Shown here in pieces: positions 19,497 to 28,359 of a stretch of DNA of 64,000 nucleotides. Both the position numbers and the translations under genes were made by a program. Source of the stretch: Aliiruegeria haliotis (lineage in GTDB: Bacteria > Pseudomonadota > Alphaproteobacteria > Rhodobacterales > Rhodobacteraceae); NCBI RefSeq assembly GCF_003003255.1, contig NZ_PVTD01000002.1, positions 372,001 through 436,000 on the forward strand, given 5' to 3'. Below the pieces are notes generated by a model, which did not search any database, had not been told where the DNA came from, and saw only the letters and a list, made by a program, of their open reading frames with translations. Within the stretch, counting starts at the first letter, position 1. Each line of letters opens with the position of its first letter.

Positions 19497-20416
19497 GCGC
19501 CAAAGGCAAGGTCCACCTCCCGGTCGGGCAGGAGGCCATCGAGGAAAAAGGCTGGTACGGTGCGCACAAGTTCCTGATCTGGCGCCGGGTGTCCCAGGCA
19601 TTTTTCCTGATTCTTTTCCTGCTGGGGCCGTGGTTCGGCATCTGGTGGGTACAGGGCAACCTCGCGGGGTCCATGACCTTCGGCTTCCTGCCGCTGAACG
19701 ACCCGCTGATCCTGACCCAGATGATGGCCGCCGGACACTGGCCGGAAACAACGGCCCTGATTGGCGGGCTGATCGTGCTGGCAGCCTACGCGCTCGTCGG
19801 CGGCCGGGTCTATTGCTCCTGGGTCTGCCCGATAAATCCGGTCACTGACGGCGCCCACTGGTTGCATGACAAGCTCAATATCCAGAAAGGCTGGCAGCCG
19901 AAGCGGAGCGCCCGGTACTGGATCCTCGGCACCGTCGTGGTCGTATCCGCCGTCACCGGCACCATCGCCTGGGAAATCGTGAACCCGGTCACCATGGTGC
20001 ATCGCGGGCTGGTCTTTGGCATGGGCTGGATCTGGGGCATGGTTGCCGCGATCTTCCTGTTCGACCTGCTGGTCGCCCGGCGTGGCTGGTGCGGACATGT
20101 CTGCCCGGTCGGCGCCTTCTATAGCCTTGTCGGCATCAGGAGCCTTCTGCGGGTCTCTGCCGTGAAACGCAGCGAATGCGACGATTGCATGGATTGCTAT
20201 GCCGTCTGCCCCGAGAACCAGGTGATCTCCCCCGCCCTGAGGGGCAAGGGCGAGGCCTCCCCCCTGATCCTGTCGCCCGACTGCACCAATTGCGGTCGGT
20301 GCATCGACGTCTGCGCGATGGACGTCTTCACCTTTACCAACCGCTTCGACACTCACGTCGAGGCCCCGAACGATGCGGCCCGGGTCACCGAGCCGTCCAA
20401 CAGACATGCAGCGTGA
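19493..20416 (+). CDS. napH: NapH membrane quinol dehydrogenase component
   Basis: The 307-residue inner-membrane protein has at least four hydrophobic helices. Two cytoplasmic CxxxCP motifs are visible (CSWVCPINP and CGHVCPVGA), and two C-terminal ferredoxin clusters read [12 protein letters not shown] and [13 protein letters not shown]. This is the NapH/NosR-like architecture that oxidises quinol and feeds NapG. The ATG overlaps the napG stop as ATGA. It ends 21 bases before napB. Confidence 0.95.
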   Translation: MSAKGKVHLPVGQEAIEEKGWYGAHKFLIWRRVSQAFFLILFLLGPWFGIWWVQGNLAGSMTFGFLPLNDPLILTQMMAAGHWPETTALIGGLIVLAAYALVGGRVYCSWVCPINPVTDGAHWLHDKLNIQKGWQPKRSARYWILGTVVVVSAVTGTIAWEIVNPVTMVHRGLVFGMGWIWGMVAAIFLFDLLVARRGWCGHVCPVGAFYSLVGIRSLLRVSAVKRSECDDCMDCYAVCPENQVISPALRGKGEASPLILSPDCTNCGRCIDVCAMDVFTFTNRFDTHVEAPNDAARVTEPSNRHAA

Positions 20417-20437
20417 ACTGAGCAACGGAGAGCAACC

Positions 20438-20878
20438 ATGAGACAGCCGGTCCTTGCAGGCATTCTTGCCGCCGCAGCCACCCTGACCCTGGCCGGGATC
20501 GGCCTCGCCCAATCCGCAAGCGGGCTGTCGTCGCTCCGCGGTGCCGGCGTGGAAGACCCCGTGCCACTTGAGCAGGTCTTCAAACAGGAAACACAGCGGT
20601 TCAACCGCGAATACCGCCAGCAGCCACCGCTGGTTCCGCATTCGATCGACCAGTACCAGATGGACCTGCGCACCAACCAGTGCCTGGGCTGCCACGACTG
20701 GACAAACGCTGGCGACCGCGGCGCACCCACGCTGTCGATGACCCACTACCTCGACCGCGATGGCGTGGAAATGGACCATGTGGCCGGCACCCGCTGGTTC
20801 TGCAACCAGTGCCACGTACCGCAGGTCAATGCGCCGGCGCTGGTCGACAATGAATTCGTGCCGTCTGTGACGCGCTGA
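20438..20878 (+). CDS. napB: NapB diheme cytochrome c
   Basis: The 146-residue precursor has a Sec signal ending near GIGLAQSA. Two c-type heme motifs are present, CLGCH and CNQCH, with NapB-specific surroundings (RGAGVEDPVP, PPLVPHSIDQYQ). NapB is the periplasmic electron-transfer subunit that partners NapA. It is preceded by GGAG eight bases upstream and followed after 28 bases by napC. Confidence 0.95.
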   Translation: MRQPVLAGILAAAATLTLAGIGLAQSASGLSSLRGAGVEDPVPLEQVFKQETQRFNREYRQQPPLVPHSIDQYQMDLRTNQCLGCHDWTNAGDRGAPTLSMTHYLDRDGVEMDHVAGTRWFCNQCHVPQVNAPALVDNEFVPSVTR

Positions 20879-20906
20879 CAGGACCGGGCAAACAGGGGGA
20901 TAACCC

Positions 20907-21629
20907 ATGGCAAGATCGACCAATGACGAAAAGCAGCCCGGCTTCATCCGACGCATCTGGAACGCGTTCTGGAGTCCGAGCGGTGTGCTCAGCCTCGGCT
21001 TCCTGATCATCGCGGGATTCCTCGCCGGGATCCTCTTCTGGGGCGGATTCCACTGGGCGCTGGAGGAAACCAACAACGAGGAGTTCTGCATCAGCTGTCA
21101 CACGATGTCGAAGAACTTCGACGAGTACACGGAGACGGTGCACTACAACAACCACTCCGGCGTGCGCGCCACCTGTCCGGATTGCCACGTGCCACATGAA
21201 TGGCAGCACAAGGTCAAGGCCAAGATCATGGCCAGCAAGGACCTCTTCCACGAGATCATCGGGACCATCGATACCGACGAGAAGTACGAAGAGCACCGCC
21301 TGCACATGGCATCGCTGGTCTGGGAAAAGATGAAAAAGAGCGACAGCCGCGAGTGCCGGAACTGCCACGCCTTCGAGTACATGGATTTCACCATCCAAGA
21401 GACACGGGCCGCGAAGGACCACCAGCTGGCGATTGACGAGGGCAAGACCTGCATCGACTGCCACCAGGGCATCGCGCACGGTCTTCCGGCGGGCTATCTC
21501 GAAGAATATCGCAGCATCATCGAGGCGCTGGAATCCGGTGAGGGCGTGGAGCTTCAGAAGAGCTCCCTGCTCGACATGGGACCCGCAACCGAAGCGCTGA
21601 AGTCGTTCCTGAACGGCAAGACCGAGTGA
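20907..21629 (+). CDS. napC: NapC tetraheme cytochrome c quinol dehydrogenase
   Basis: The 240-residue protein has an uncleaved N-terminal membrane anchor (LGFLIIAGFLAGILFWGGF) and four CxxCH heme motifs: CISCH, CPDCH, CRNCH and CIDCH. This is the NapC/NirT family, which oxidises membrane quinol and reduces NapB. A C-terminal tail of about 45 residues follows the last heme. An AGGGGG-type ribosome site precedes the ATG. Confidence 0.95.
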   Translation: MARSTNDEKQPGFIRRIWNAFWSPSGVLSLGFLIIAGFLAGILFWGGFHWALEETNNEEFCISCHTMSKNFDEYTETVHYNNHSGVRATCPDCHVPHEWQHKVKAKIMASKDLFHEIIGTIDTDEKYEEHRLHMASLVWEKMKKSDSRECRNCHAFEYMDFTIQETRAAKDHQLAIDEGKTCIDCHQGIAHGLPAGYLEEYRSIIEALESGEGVELQKSSLLDMGPATEALKSFLNGKTE

Positions 21630-21647
21630 AGTAAGGAGCACCCGAAC

Positions 21648-21914
21648 ATGCTGAACATGCTCGACATTCTTGGAACCATTGCCGGCAACGTCCTGAGCCT
21701 GCCGGGCATTCTCGGCCTCGCACTTGGCATGATGACCAGGAACCTCCTGGTGGCCGCCATTCTCGGTGGGCTCGTAGGCGTCGCGGAGCCATTCATCTTT
21801 GCGGGATTCGATGCCAGCAAGGTGGAGACGATCGACTTGGTGATCGCAATCGCCGTCGGTGTCGTCGCCGGCTGCATCGGACGCGCGATCCGGGTCAAGG
21901 GCGCCACCGTCTGA
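21648..21914 (+). CDS. Unfamiliar 88-aa membrane protein at end of nap operon
   Basis: An 88-residue hydrophobic protein starts 18 bases after napC with AAGGAG at good spacing. Three membrane helices are likely (about 15-35, 36-55 and 64-80), and the sequence is rich in Gly, Ala, Leu and Ile. It is not NapE, which is shorter with one helix, nor any nap gene I know. Position, codon style and the terminator that follows indicate it is the last cistron of the nap transcript. A role in assembly or anchoring of the electron-transfer chain is inference only. Confidence 0.75.
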   Translation: MLNMLDILGTIAGNVLSLPGILGLALGMMTRNLLVAAILGGLVGVAEPFIFAGFDASKVETIDLVIAIAVGVVAGCIGRAIRVKGATV

Positions 21915-22308
21915 CCACGGGCCGACGCCTGGATCTGTGCCGAAAGCACCGGCACCAGTTTTTTTTGGCCAGCACTACCAATACCGGGCCGGGCGCCAAG
22001 CGTCCGGCCCTTCTTCGTTGCACTTGTGCAGTGCTATCTTCGTGCAAGTCATAGGCGCCATGGGCGCTTGGCCAGTCGCCGCTCTGCCCTCGACCGGGCG
22101 TTGCATAGCCTACATCGCGTAGCGCCTGTCGTCGGGTTTTGGGCGGACATGCGCCGAGGCACCCGCCATTCTGGCGTTCAGGCGGCGTGAATCCGCAGGT
22201 TTACACGACACCGTGAGTGAGAAGCGTTGACAGGCGCCTTGCCGTCGGTAGGGAAGATACGGCAAATTCGACAAACGTAATACGAGTCAACCGAACAGGG
22301 GATCCGGC
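21915..22308. other. Intergenic region, nap terminator and L,D-transpeptidase promoter
   Basis: This 394-bp stretch contains the nap operon terminator in its first third. A TTGACA hexamer at 22227-22232 could be a -35 box for the downstream gene, but no good -10 follows at 17 bases. No coding frame is convincing. Confidence 0.5.
21986..22019 (+). terminator. Rho-independent terminator of nap operon
   Basis: GGGCCGGGCGC and GCGTCCGGCCC pair over 11 positions with one G-U wobble around a CCAA loop, followed by a T-rich tail (TTCTTCGTT). It lies 71 bases after the stop of the 88-aa gene. Confidence 0.8.
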
Positions 22309-22965
22309 ATGCTGACGCGCCGCCATTTTATAATCTCTGCTGCTGCGCTGTTCTCGCAGCCCTTGGCCAGCAAGGCCATGGCAGCCACCGCTGGCGACTG
22401 GGCGTCATGGGACGCCCAGGTCACGCCGGCCGGCTTCGATCCCGCCACGTCGAACCCCTGGGGCCTGAACCCACGCTTCCTTCCGCGCCTCGTGGAGGCC
22501 AACGACGGATTGAAACCCGGCGACATCCACGTCGATGCCGTGGCCCGGTACCTCTACCATATCCAGGGGGACGGTACGGCCATGCGCTATGGCGTCGCCA
22601 TCGGTCGTGGCAATCTCTACGAACCCGGGACCTACACCATCCGGCGCAAGGCCAAGTGGCCGACATGGACTCCCACGGCGCAGATGATCAAACGCGATCC
22701 GCATCTTTACGAGCAATACGCGGACGGGCAGGCGCCCGGTCCCTCCAATCCGCTCGGGTCGCGGGCGCTCTATCTCTATGTCGGCAACCGCGACACCTAC
22801 CTGCGGATTCACGGCACGCCGCAGCCCCGGACCATCGGAAGCCGGTCGAGTTCGGGCTGCGTGCGCATGGTGATGGCCCATATCAACGGGCTCTACGATC
22901 AGGTCGCCACCGGCACGATGGCAAAGCTCTATCCGGGCGAGGACTTCGTCACGGCATCGAACTGA
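22309..22965 (+). CDS. L,D-transpeptidase (YkuD/ErfK family)
   Basis: The 218-residue protein has a Tat-like signal (LTRRHFIISAAALFSQPLASKAMA). The catalytic motif is intact: His168 in YLRIHGT and Cys184 in SSSGCVRM. The family forms 3-3 cross-links in peptidoglycan or attaches proteins to it in the periplasm, using Cys as nucleophile. The gene stands alone and is followed by a hairpin at 23005-23027. It has no separate LysM or peptidoglycan-binding domain. Substrate preference cannot be told. Confidence 0.93.
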   Translation: MLTRRHFIISAAALFSQPLASKAMAATAGDWASWDAQVTPAGFDPATSNPWGLNPRFLPRLVEANDGLKPGDIHVDAVARYLYHIQGDGTAMRYGVAIGRGNLYEPGTYTIRRKAKWPTWTPTAQMIKRDPHLYEQYADGQAPGPSNPLGSRALYLYVGNRDTYLRIHGTPQPRTIGSRSSSGCVRMVMAHINGLYDQVATGTMAKLYPGEDFVTASN

Positions 22966-23004
22966 CCGGCGGGCACGTCACGTCAACTGACGATACGCCC
23001 TACA

Positions 23005-23027
23005 GCGAGGCCGGCACGCGGCCTCGC
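23005..23027. terminator. Hairpin after L,D-transpeptidase gene
   Basis: GCGAGGCCG and CGGCCTCGC form a perfect 9-bp stem with a 5-base loop, 40 bases after the stop codon and just before the convergent lipoprotein gene. The T-tract is weak (CCCTTC), so it may act in both directions with modest efficiency. Confidence 0.6.
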
Positions 23028-23044
23028 CCTTCACGTCGATGTAC

Positions 23045-23344
23045 CTAACCAGCAAGATCGAGTGCGGATGCCGGGCGGGCGCAGATCGGCCGACCGTCGC
23101 GGCTGCGCAGGGGGATCCATGTGGTCTCCACCGGACCGTTCCATTGGTACCAGTAACACCCGTCTTCAGGCTGTTGCCGGGCGGTTGAAAGGTCTTGGCC
23201 CGGTGCTGCAAGAGCAACGACGTTTTCAGGCAACTCCACCGTGCGTGCGTCGACCATGCCGCCTTCGCTCAGCGTATCCAGTTCAGCGCAGGCCCCGAGC
23301 AGGGACAGGGCAAGGGTCGAAATGGCCAGGTGACGGGTCTTCAT
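23045..23344 (-). CDS. Small lipoprotein of unknown function
   Basis: The 99-residue precursor starts MKTRHLAISTLALSLLGAC, a clear lipoprotein signal with Cys19 lipidated. The mature part carries a Cys pair (GCYWYQWNGPVETTWIPL and RPICARP) that may be oxidised in the periplasm. ATG 23344 has GGAG nine bases upstream; longer in-frame starts lack a ribosome site. It is convergent to the L,D-transpeptidase. No family was recognised. Confidence 0.7.
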   Translation of the reverse strand: MKTRHLAISTLALSLLGACAELDTLSEGGMVDARTVELPENVVALAAPGQDLSTARQQPEDGCYWYQWNGPVETTWIPLRSRDGRPICARPASALDLAG

Positions 23345-23599
23345 GCATTCTTCTCCGCAGTTTCCATGCCGAATACACGAGCAGGCTCGCAATGGCACAG
23401 TATTCCGATCACCGGGGCGGCGGTTTGATCCGGGAAACGGGGCGCCATTCAGCATCGGTTCGCCAACTCGTAAGCGGAAAACTGCGACAGGCCAAGGGCA
23501 AGCTGCTTCCGGGGCTTGCCGAAAGCGGGCGAGACTTGCCTTTCCGCAACGCAACGACGAGCCGCACGCGGAGTGCTGTGGACCCGGCGCTTGAGGCTG

Positions 23600-24382
23600 T
23601 CACGCCGCTCCACTGATCGCTTTCGACAGCTCAGCGGCCTTCTGAACGACGCTGCCAGCAAATTCCGGGACGCGCGCGACCGTTACCCGCGCAGCAAGAC
23701 CGGACACAGAGATCGCGGCAACCGGTTCGCCATTGGCAGACCAGACGACGGCCGCGACACATCTCATGCCGGACACGAATTCCTCGTTATCGACGGCGTA
23801 GCCCATATCGCGAACCCTGGAAATTTCCTCCATGACCTCCTCCAGCGACCCAAGGCTCCGGGAGGTCATCGGCCGCAGCCCCTGACGCTCCACGAGGTTG
23901 CGGATCGCCTCATCAGGCCATGTTGCGATGATCGCCTTGCCCATGCCGGAATTCAGGATCGGAACACGCCCCCCCGGCGGGGCAATCGCGCGCTTGATCT
24001 CTCGGCTTTCGGCCTGTGCGATCGTCACCGCCTCCTCCGATTCCAGCACCCCGAGATTGGCGGTCTCCCGTGTCATGTCCCGCAGCGCACGCAGGATCGG
24101 ACGTGCCGGGCCGACGAGGTTGGCATGGTGGGCGAAGGTCTCCCCGACAGAAAAGGCCCGGTGTCCGATCACCCATCTGCCACTATGGGGTTCGTGGTGG
24201 GCAAAGCCGCGCATTTGCATCGTTGTCAGCAACCGATGCACGGTTGAAACCGGCAACCCCAAGTCCCGTGCCACATCCGACAGCCGCGCGCCGCCATCGC
24301 TTTCCGCAAGCGCCTCTAGCAGGGCAAGGGCCCGGTCCACCGACTGAACGACACCGGCGCCGGGCTTCTCAGAAATCCGCAA
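23600..24382 (-). CDS. IclR-family transcriptional regulator, likely of glcB
   Basis: The 260-residue protein has an N-terminal winged helix (VVQSVDRALALLEALAES, LSDVARDLGLPVSTVHRLLTTM) and a C-terminal effector domain (GVLESEEAVTIAQAES, PILNSGMGKAIIA, YAVDNEEFVSGMRCVAAVV). It is divergent from malate synthase G, so control of glyoxylate/glycolate use is likely. TTG 24382 is chosen because AGGG precedes it and the protein then begins close to the helix-turn-helix, as usual in the family. A longer start at TTG 24421 would translate through the palindrome at 24398-24416 and has a poor ribosome site. Confidence 0.88.
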   Translation of the reverse strand: MRISEKPGAGVVQSVDRALALLEALAESDGGARLSDVARDLGLPVSTVHRLLTTMQMRGFAHHEPHSGRWVIGHRAFSVGETFAHHANLVGPARPILRALRDMTRETANLGVLESEEAVTIAQAESREIKRAIAPPGGRVPILNSGMGKAIIATWPDEAIRNLVERQGLRPMTSRSLGSLEEVMEEISRVRDMGYAVDNEEFVSGMRCVAAVVWSANGEPVAAISVSGLAARVTVARVPEFAGSVVQKAAELSKAISGAA

Positions 24383-24397
24383 GTTCCGCCCTGCCCT

Positions 24398-24416
24398 TTT
24401 TCCACATCGTGGAAAA
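24398..24416. promoter_or_regulatory. IclR-type operator in iclR-glcB divergent promoter
   Basis: TTTTCCAC and GTGGAAAA are perfect 8-bp arms around ATC. IclR-family operators commonly have a TGGAAA/TTTCCA half-site, which this contains. It lies 70 bases upstream of glcB and 16 bases upstream of the chosen iclR start, placed to regulate both. Confidence 0.65.
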
Positions 24417-24485
24417 GACAATCTCCGAAATTGATCCCGATCACCAGCGCGATCTACGCAGACGCAAACTTCGTGGAGAAACGAG

Positions 24486-26636
24486 ATGAGCTATATCGAG
24501 CGCGCCGGGCTTCAGGTTGCGACAGAACTGGCGGAGTTCGCCGAGACACGGCTGCTGCGTGGAACAGGCATCGCGGCGGAGACCTTCTGGGAGGGCCTTG
24601 CCGCCCTGCTCAAGGACCTTGCCCCTGTGAACCGGCATCTTCTGAACGTTCGGGCGGAACTTCAGGCGCAGATGGATGACTGGGCGCGGTCCAACAAGGG
24701 GCAGCCGATCGATCCGGATGCCTATCGCACCTTCCTGGAGGAGATTGGCTACCTCGTGCCCGAGGGCGCGCCCTTCACCGTCGGGACAAAGGACGCCGAT
24801 CCCGAAATCGCGAGCATTGCGGGCCCGCAGCTTGTCGTTCCGGTCATGAACGCCCGCTATGCGTTGAATGCCGCGAATGCCCGCTGGCGATCCCTCTACG
24901 ACGCACTCTACGGCACCGACGCCCTGCCGGGTTCTCCCGCTGGCCCCGGCTATGATCCCGCGAGGGGCGCGCAGGCCGTTGCCTGGGCAGCCGGGTTCCT
25001 GGACAAGGCGGTCCCGCTCTCGGACGGCTCCCATGCCGATGTGTCGGGCTATTGCCGCAAGGGCGAACGGCTGGTGGCCCAGATCGGCGACAGTGAACAA
25101 GAGCTGGCCCAGCCCGACGCCTTCGTCGGGTATGCCGAGCGGTCGGGCACGGTGTCCTACCTGCTCCGGCACAACGGTCTTCATATCGAGCTGGTGATCG
25201 ATCCCTCCCATCCGGTCGGCGCCGCCAGCGCATCCGGTCTCTGCGATGTCGTCCTCGAAAGTGCAATCACGGCCATCCATGATTGCGAGGATTCGGTCGC
25301 CGCCGTCGACGCCGAGGACAAGGTTCTGGCCTATTCCAACTGGCTCGGCCTGATGGACGGCACCCTGACCGAGACCTTCGAGAAGAACGGCAAACCGGTG
25401 GAGCGCAAGCTTGCCCACGACAGGACCTACCTGGCGCCGGACGGATCGCCGCTGGTGCTCAAGGGTCGCTCCCTCGCGCTGGTTCGGAATGTCGGCAACC
25501 TCATGACAACCGACGCCGTGCTCCTGGAAGGCGATGAGGTGCCCGAGGGGATCCTCGATGCGCTCTTCACGGTCACGGCGGCCATGCATGATTTCAACCG
25601 GGAGCAGGACCGGAATTCCGTGACAGGATCGGTCTACGTCGTGAAGCCCAAGATGCACGGGCCAGAGGAAGTTGCCTTCGCCAATACGCTGTACGGTCGG
25701 GTCGAGGACATCCTGCGCCTGCCCCGCAACAGCGTGAAGCTCGGGGTGATGGACGAAGAGCGGCGGACCTCGGTCAACCTGGTGGAGTGCATCCGACAGG
25801 TGAAAGACAGGCTGATGTTCATCAATACCGGCTTCCTCGACCGCACGGGGGACGAGATCCACACCAGCATGCATCTCGGTCCGGTGATTCCGAAGGAGGA
25901 CATGAAATCCGCGCCCTGGTTGCTGGCCTACGAAGACAACAACGTCGATGCCGGCGTAGAGACCGGCCTTGGGGGGCGCGGCCAGATCGGCAAGGGCATG
26001 TGGGCCAAGCCCGACGACATGGCGGAGATGCTGACCGCCAAGATCGGGCATCCGATGTCGGGCGCCACGACGGCCTGGGTGCCCTCGCCCACGGCGGCCA
26101 CATTGCACGCCACCCACTACCACGAGGTCGATGTCTTTGCGCGCCTCCAAGAAATCGCCAGGCGTCAGAAGGCCAGCCAGAAGGACCTTCTCACACCACC
26201 GATCCTGCGTGGCCGAAACCTTTCGGAAGAGGAGATCCGGCATGGCCTCGACAACAATTGCCAGTCAATCCTCGGTTACGTGGTGCGCTGGGTGGACCAG
26301 GGGGTCGGCTGCTCCAAGGTGCCGGACCTCAATGACGTGGCGCTGATGGAGGACCGCGCAACACTGCGCATTGCTTCCCAGATCCTCGCGAACTGGTTGG
26401 TGCACGGTATCATCGACGAGGGTCAGGTTCTCGAAAGCCTCCGACGCATGGCCGCCAAGGTCGATGCCCAGAATGCCGATGACCCGGCCTATTCCCCGAT
26501 GGCGCCGGATTGCGACGGGTACGCATTCCAGGCGGCGCGCGATTTGATCCTGAAGGGCGCAGAGCAACCTTCCGGCTACACCGAACCCTTGCTGCATGCC
26601 TATCGCCGCAAGGTCAAATCCCAGGTTGAAAGGTAG
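24486..26636 (+). CDS. glcB: Malate synthase G
   Basis: The 716-residue cytoplasmic enzyme condenses glyoxylate with acetyl-CoA to form malate. Full-length similarity to GlcB is seen, including LVVPVMNARYALNAANARW near residue 120, IHDCEDSVAAVDAEDK near 260, VKPKMHGPEEVAFA, LGVMDEERRTSVNL and the region NTGFLDRTGDEIHTSM. The length equals that of classical malate synthase G (about 720). GGAG precedes ATG by eight bases. It is followed after four bases by the GlcG-like gene and regulated, by inference, by the divergent IclR protein. Confidence 0.96.
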   Translation: MSYIERAGLQVATELAEFAETRLLRGTGIAAETFWEGLAALLKDLAPVNRHLLNVRAELQAQMDDWARSNKGQPIDPDAYRTFLEEIGYLVPEGAPFTVGTKDADPEIASIAGPQLVVPVMNARYALNAANARWRSLYDALYGTDALPGSPAGPGYDPARGAQAVAWAAGFLDKAVPLSDGSHADVSGYCRKGERLVAQIGDSEQELAQPDAFVGYAERSGTVSYLLRHNGLHIELVIDPSHPVGAASASGLCDVVLESAITAIHDCEDSVAAVDAEDKVLAYSNWLGLMDGTLTETFEKNGKPVERKLAHDRTYLAPDGSPLVLKGRSLALVRNVGNLMTTDAVLLEGDEVPEGILDALFTVTAAMHDFNREQDRNSVTGSVYVVKPKMHGPEEVAFANTLYGRVEDILRLPRNSVKLGVMDEERRTSVNLVECIRQVKDRLMFINTGFLDRTGDEIHTSMHLGPVIPKEDMKSAPWLLAYEDNNVDAGVETGLGGRGQIGKGMWAKPDDMAEMLTAKIGHPMSGATTAWVPSPTAATLHATHYHEVDVFARLQEIARRQKASQKDLLTPPILRGRNLSEEEIRHGLDNNCQSILGYVVRWVDQGVGCSKVPDLNDVALMEDRATLRIASQILANWLVHGIIDEGQVLESLRRMAAKVDAQNADDPAYSPMAPDCDGYAFQAARDLILKGAEQPSGYTEPLLHAYRRKVKSQVER

Positions 26637-26640
26637 GACC

Positions 26641-27063
26641 ATGCTGACAATCAAACGGCTCGATATCGAGGACGCCCGCGTGCTGATCGCCGGTGCCCGT
26701 GCCAAGGCAGAGGAAATCGGTGTCCCGATGTGCATCGCCATCACCGACGAAGCCGGCAACCTTGTCGCGTTCGAGCGGATGGACGGTGGCAAGGTGACCA
26801 GCACGACCATCGCCATCGACAAGAGCTTCACCGCCTCCGGCGCGAAGAAGGCCACCCATCTCTATGGTGAAACCAGCCAGCCGGGTGCCCCGACCTATGG
26901 CATCGAATCCGCAATCGGAGGGCGATTGATGGTGGTCGGCGGCGGGTTGCCCGTCGTGGCCGACGGCGATGTCGTGGGCGGTATCGGCATCAGCTCCGGC
27001 ACCCCTGCGCAGGACATGGAAGTTGCCCAGGCCGGGATCGACGCCTTCGCTGCAACGCTGTGA
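26641..27063 (+). CDS. glcG: GlcG/HbpS-family protein
   Basis: The 140-residue protein shows the family signatures PMCIAITDEAGNLVAFERMDG, AIDKSFTA and GGGLPVVADGDVVGGIGISSG. GlcG/HbpS proteins form oligomers of an alpha-beta-alpha fold; some bind heme, and the E. coli member is linked to the glycolate operon. Four bases separate it from glcB, so the two are co-translated. Its exact role is not known. A terminator hairpin follows at 27110-27151. Confidence 0.88.
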   Translation: MLTIKRLDIEDARVLIAGARAKAEEIGVPMCIAITDEAGNLVAFERMDGGKVTSTTIAIDKSFTASGAKKATHLYGETSQPGAPTYGIESAIGGRLMVVGGGLPVVADGDVVGGIGISSGTPAQDMEVAQAGIDAFAATL

Positions 27064-27109
27064 CCGGGTGATGATGGACGCGTGCCAGTTCGTCCTGTGA
27101 CCGAAAAAA

Positions 27110-27151
27110 CGCCGCCCGGATGATCATGTGATCGCCGGGTGGCGACCTTTT
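27110..27151. terminator. Bidirectional terminator between glcG and TSUP gene
   Basis: CGCCGCCCGG pairs with CCGGGTGGCG (one G-U wobble), and an inner GATCA/TGATC extends the stem. It is preceded by six As and followed by four Ts, so it can end both converging transcripts. Confidence 0.8.
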
Positions 27152-27174
27152 ATCCGCCGGCCTCTTACGCCCGG

Positions 27175-27912
27175 CTAGAGGAAGCCGTCGACCACCAGCC
27201 TCAGCGAGATTAATGTCAGAAGCAGCAAGAGGACTCGGTCGAAGACGTCTTTGCTAATGTGCCGGGCAAGGAAACTCCCCACCGGCATGAACCCCATGAG
27301 CGGCACAGTCGCCAGGGCGCTGTAAAGGAGCCGTTCCCAGGTCATGATCCCGAATGCGACCTGCCCGGGCAGCTGTGCGAAGGCCATCGCGGCAAAGAAG
27401 AACGAGATGGTCGAAATGAAGGCGCGCCGCTCAAGCTGCATCGCGTTCAGGAAGGTGATCGACACCGGGGCGGAAAGGCCGATCGCGCCTTGCAGGATGC
27501 CCCCGGCGACGCCCACGGGCGCGCAAAGCCGGGTCGCAAACTGCATGGAGAGCTTCCAGTGGGGACGGGCAAGACGGAAGGCAACGTATCCCAGCACGAT
27601 CCAGCCCACCGCTGCCGAGAGGATCGAGCCGCTCAGCCGGGCCAGCATATAGGTCCCGAGAACCGCACCGAAGGCCCCTGCCAGCGCGAAGGTTGCGACG
27701 AAACGACGATCGGGAATGGACGTGCGATGCGTCCATGCCTGCACCGCATTCGAGGCGATGTTGGGCAGGATGAAGACCGCAACGGCAAAGGGCACATCGA
27801 CGAGCAGGGCCATGATCGGCACCGCCAGAATGGGTGCGCCGGCGCCAGTGGCCCCCTTCAGGATACCGCCCAGCGCGAACGCGGCAAAGACGAGCAGCAG
27901 TTCTTCGGTCAT
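27175..27912 (-). CDS. TSUP-family membrane permease (TauE/SafE)
   Basis: The 245-residue protein has about eight membrane helices and the repeated family pattern (GGILKGATGAGAPILAVPIMALL in the first half, GGILQGAIGLSAPVSITFL in the second). TSUP members export or import sulfite, sulfonates or other organic anions across the inner membrane. ATG 27912 has GGAAGG seven bases upstream. The substrate is unknown; the sugar-acid and hydroxyacid genes to the right give no firm hint. Confidence 0.85.
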   Translation of the reverse strand: MTEELLLVFAAFALGGILKGATGAGAPILAVPIMALLVDVPFAVAVFILPNIASNAVQAWTHRTSIPDRRFVATFALAGAFGAVLGTYMLARLSGSILSAAVGWIVLGYVAFRLARPHWKLSMQFATRLCAPVGVAGGILQGAIGLSAPVSITFLNAMQLERRAFISTISFFFAAMAFAQLPGQVAFGIMTWERLLYSALATVPLMGFMPVGSFLARHISKDVFDRVLLLLLTLISLRLVVDGFL

Positions 27913-28359
27913 TCCATTGCCTTCCTGGTCAGGACCCGGCACCCGCAGCGCCCGCTCTGTGCGAACCGATCACCGCCTGCCCGCCCGCCTGTATGCCCGC
28001 AAGCGCCCACCGGGTTGAGCCCTCACCCGTGCCTCCCTGCCACAAGATCGCGACAGCAACCAACGCATGGCCGTCGTTGGCGGCGCATTCGGAGGTCACG
28101 GCGCGTAGCCCGCCATTTACTCAACGCCACCGCTCGGGAGATCGGGACGGGAACCTGGGTAGTCACGCTTGGGACGTCACAAACGCCGAGGTTGGAAGCA
28201 ATTCGAAAACCCACGGCGCGTCAAGCCCTTGCTGACCTGCCCCGACCTGCTCTGCCGCGGATGCTGCGCGATCGGAGACGGCGTGGCTGGGTAAGATTTC
28301 AGAACCACGATCTTTCTAGCCCACCCGGGCAGCCATACCATCGCGGACAAGCCCGCGGC
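27913..28359. other. Intergenic region without recognised content
   Basis: This 447-bp region between the TSUP gene start and the glutathione transferase stop shows no coding frame with a plausible start or family match. No T-tract hairpin or clear palindrome was noticed. It should hold the TSUP promoter. Confidence 0.4.

Noticed and set aside
19469-21091. A 540-codon minus-strand frame across napH, napB and the start of napC
   Set aside because: It spans three well-defined plus-strand genes and their gaps and reads as His/Arg/Gly-rich shadow sequence.
24441-26243. A 600-codon minus-strand frame opposite glcB
   Set aside because: Malate synthase G is clear on the plus strand; the opposite frame has no family resemblance.
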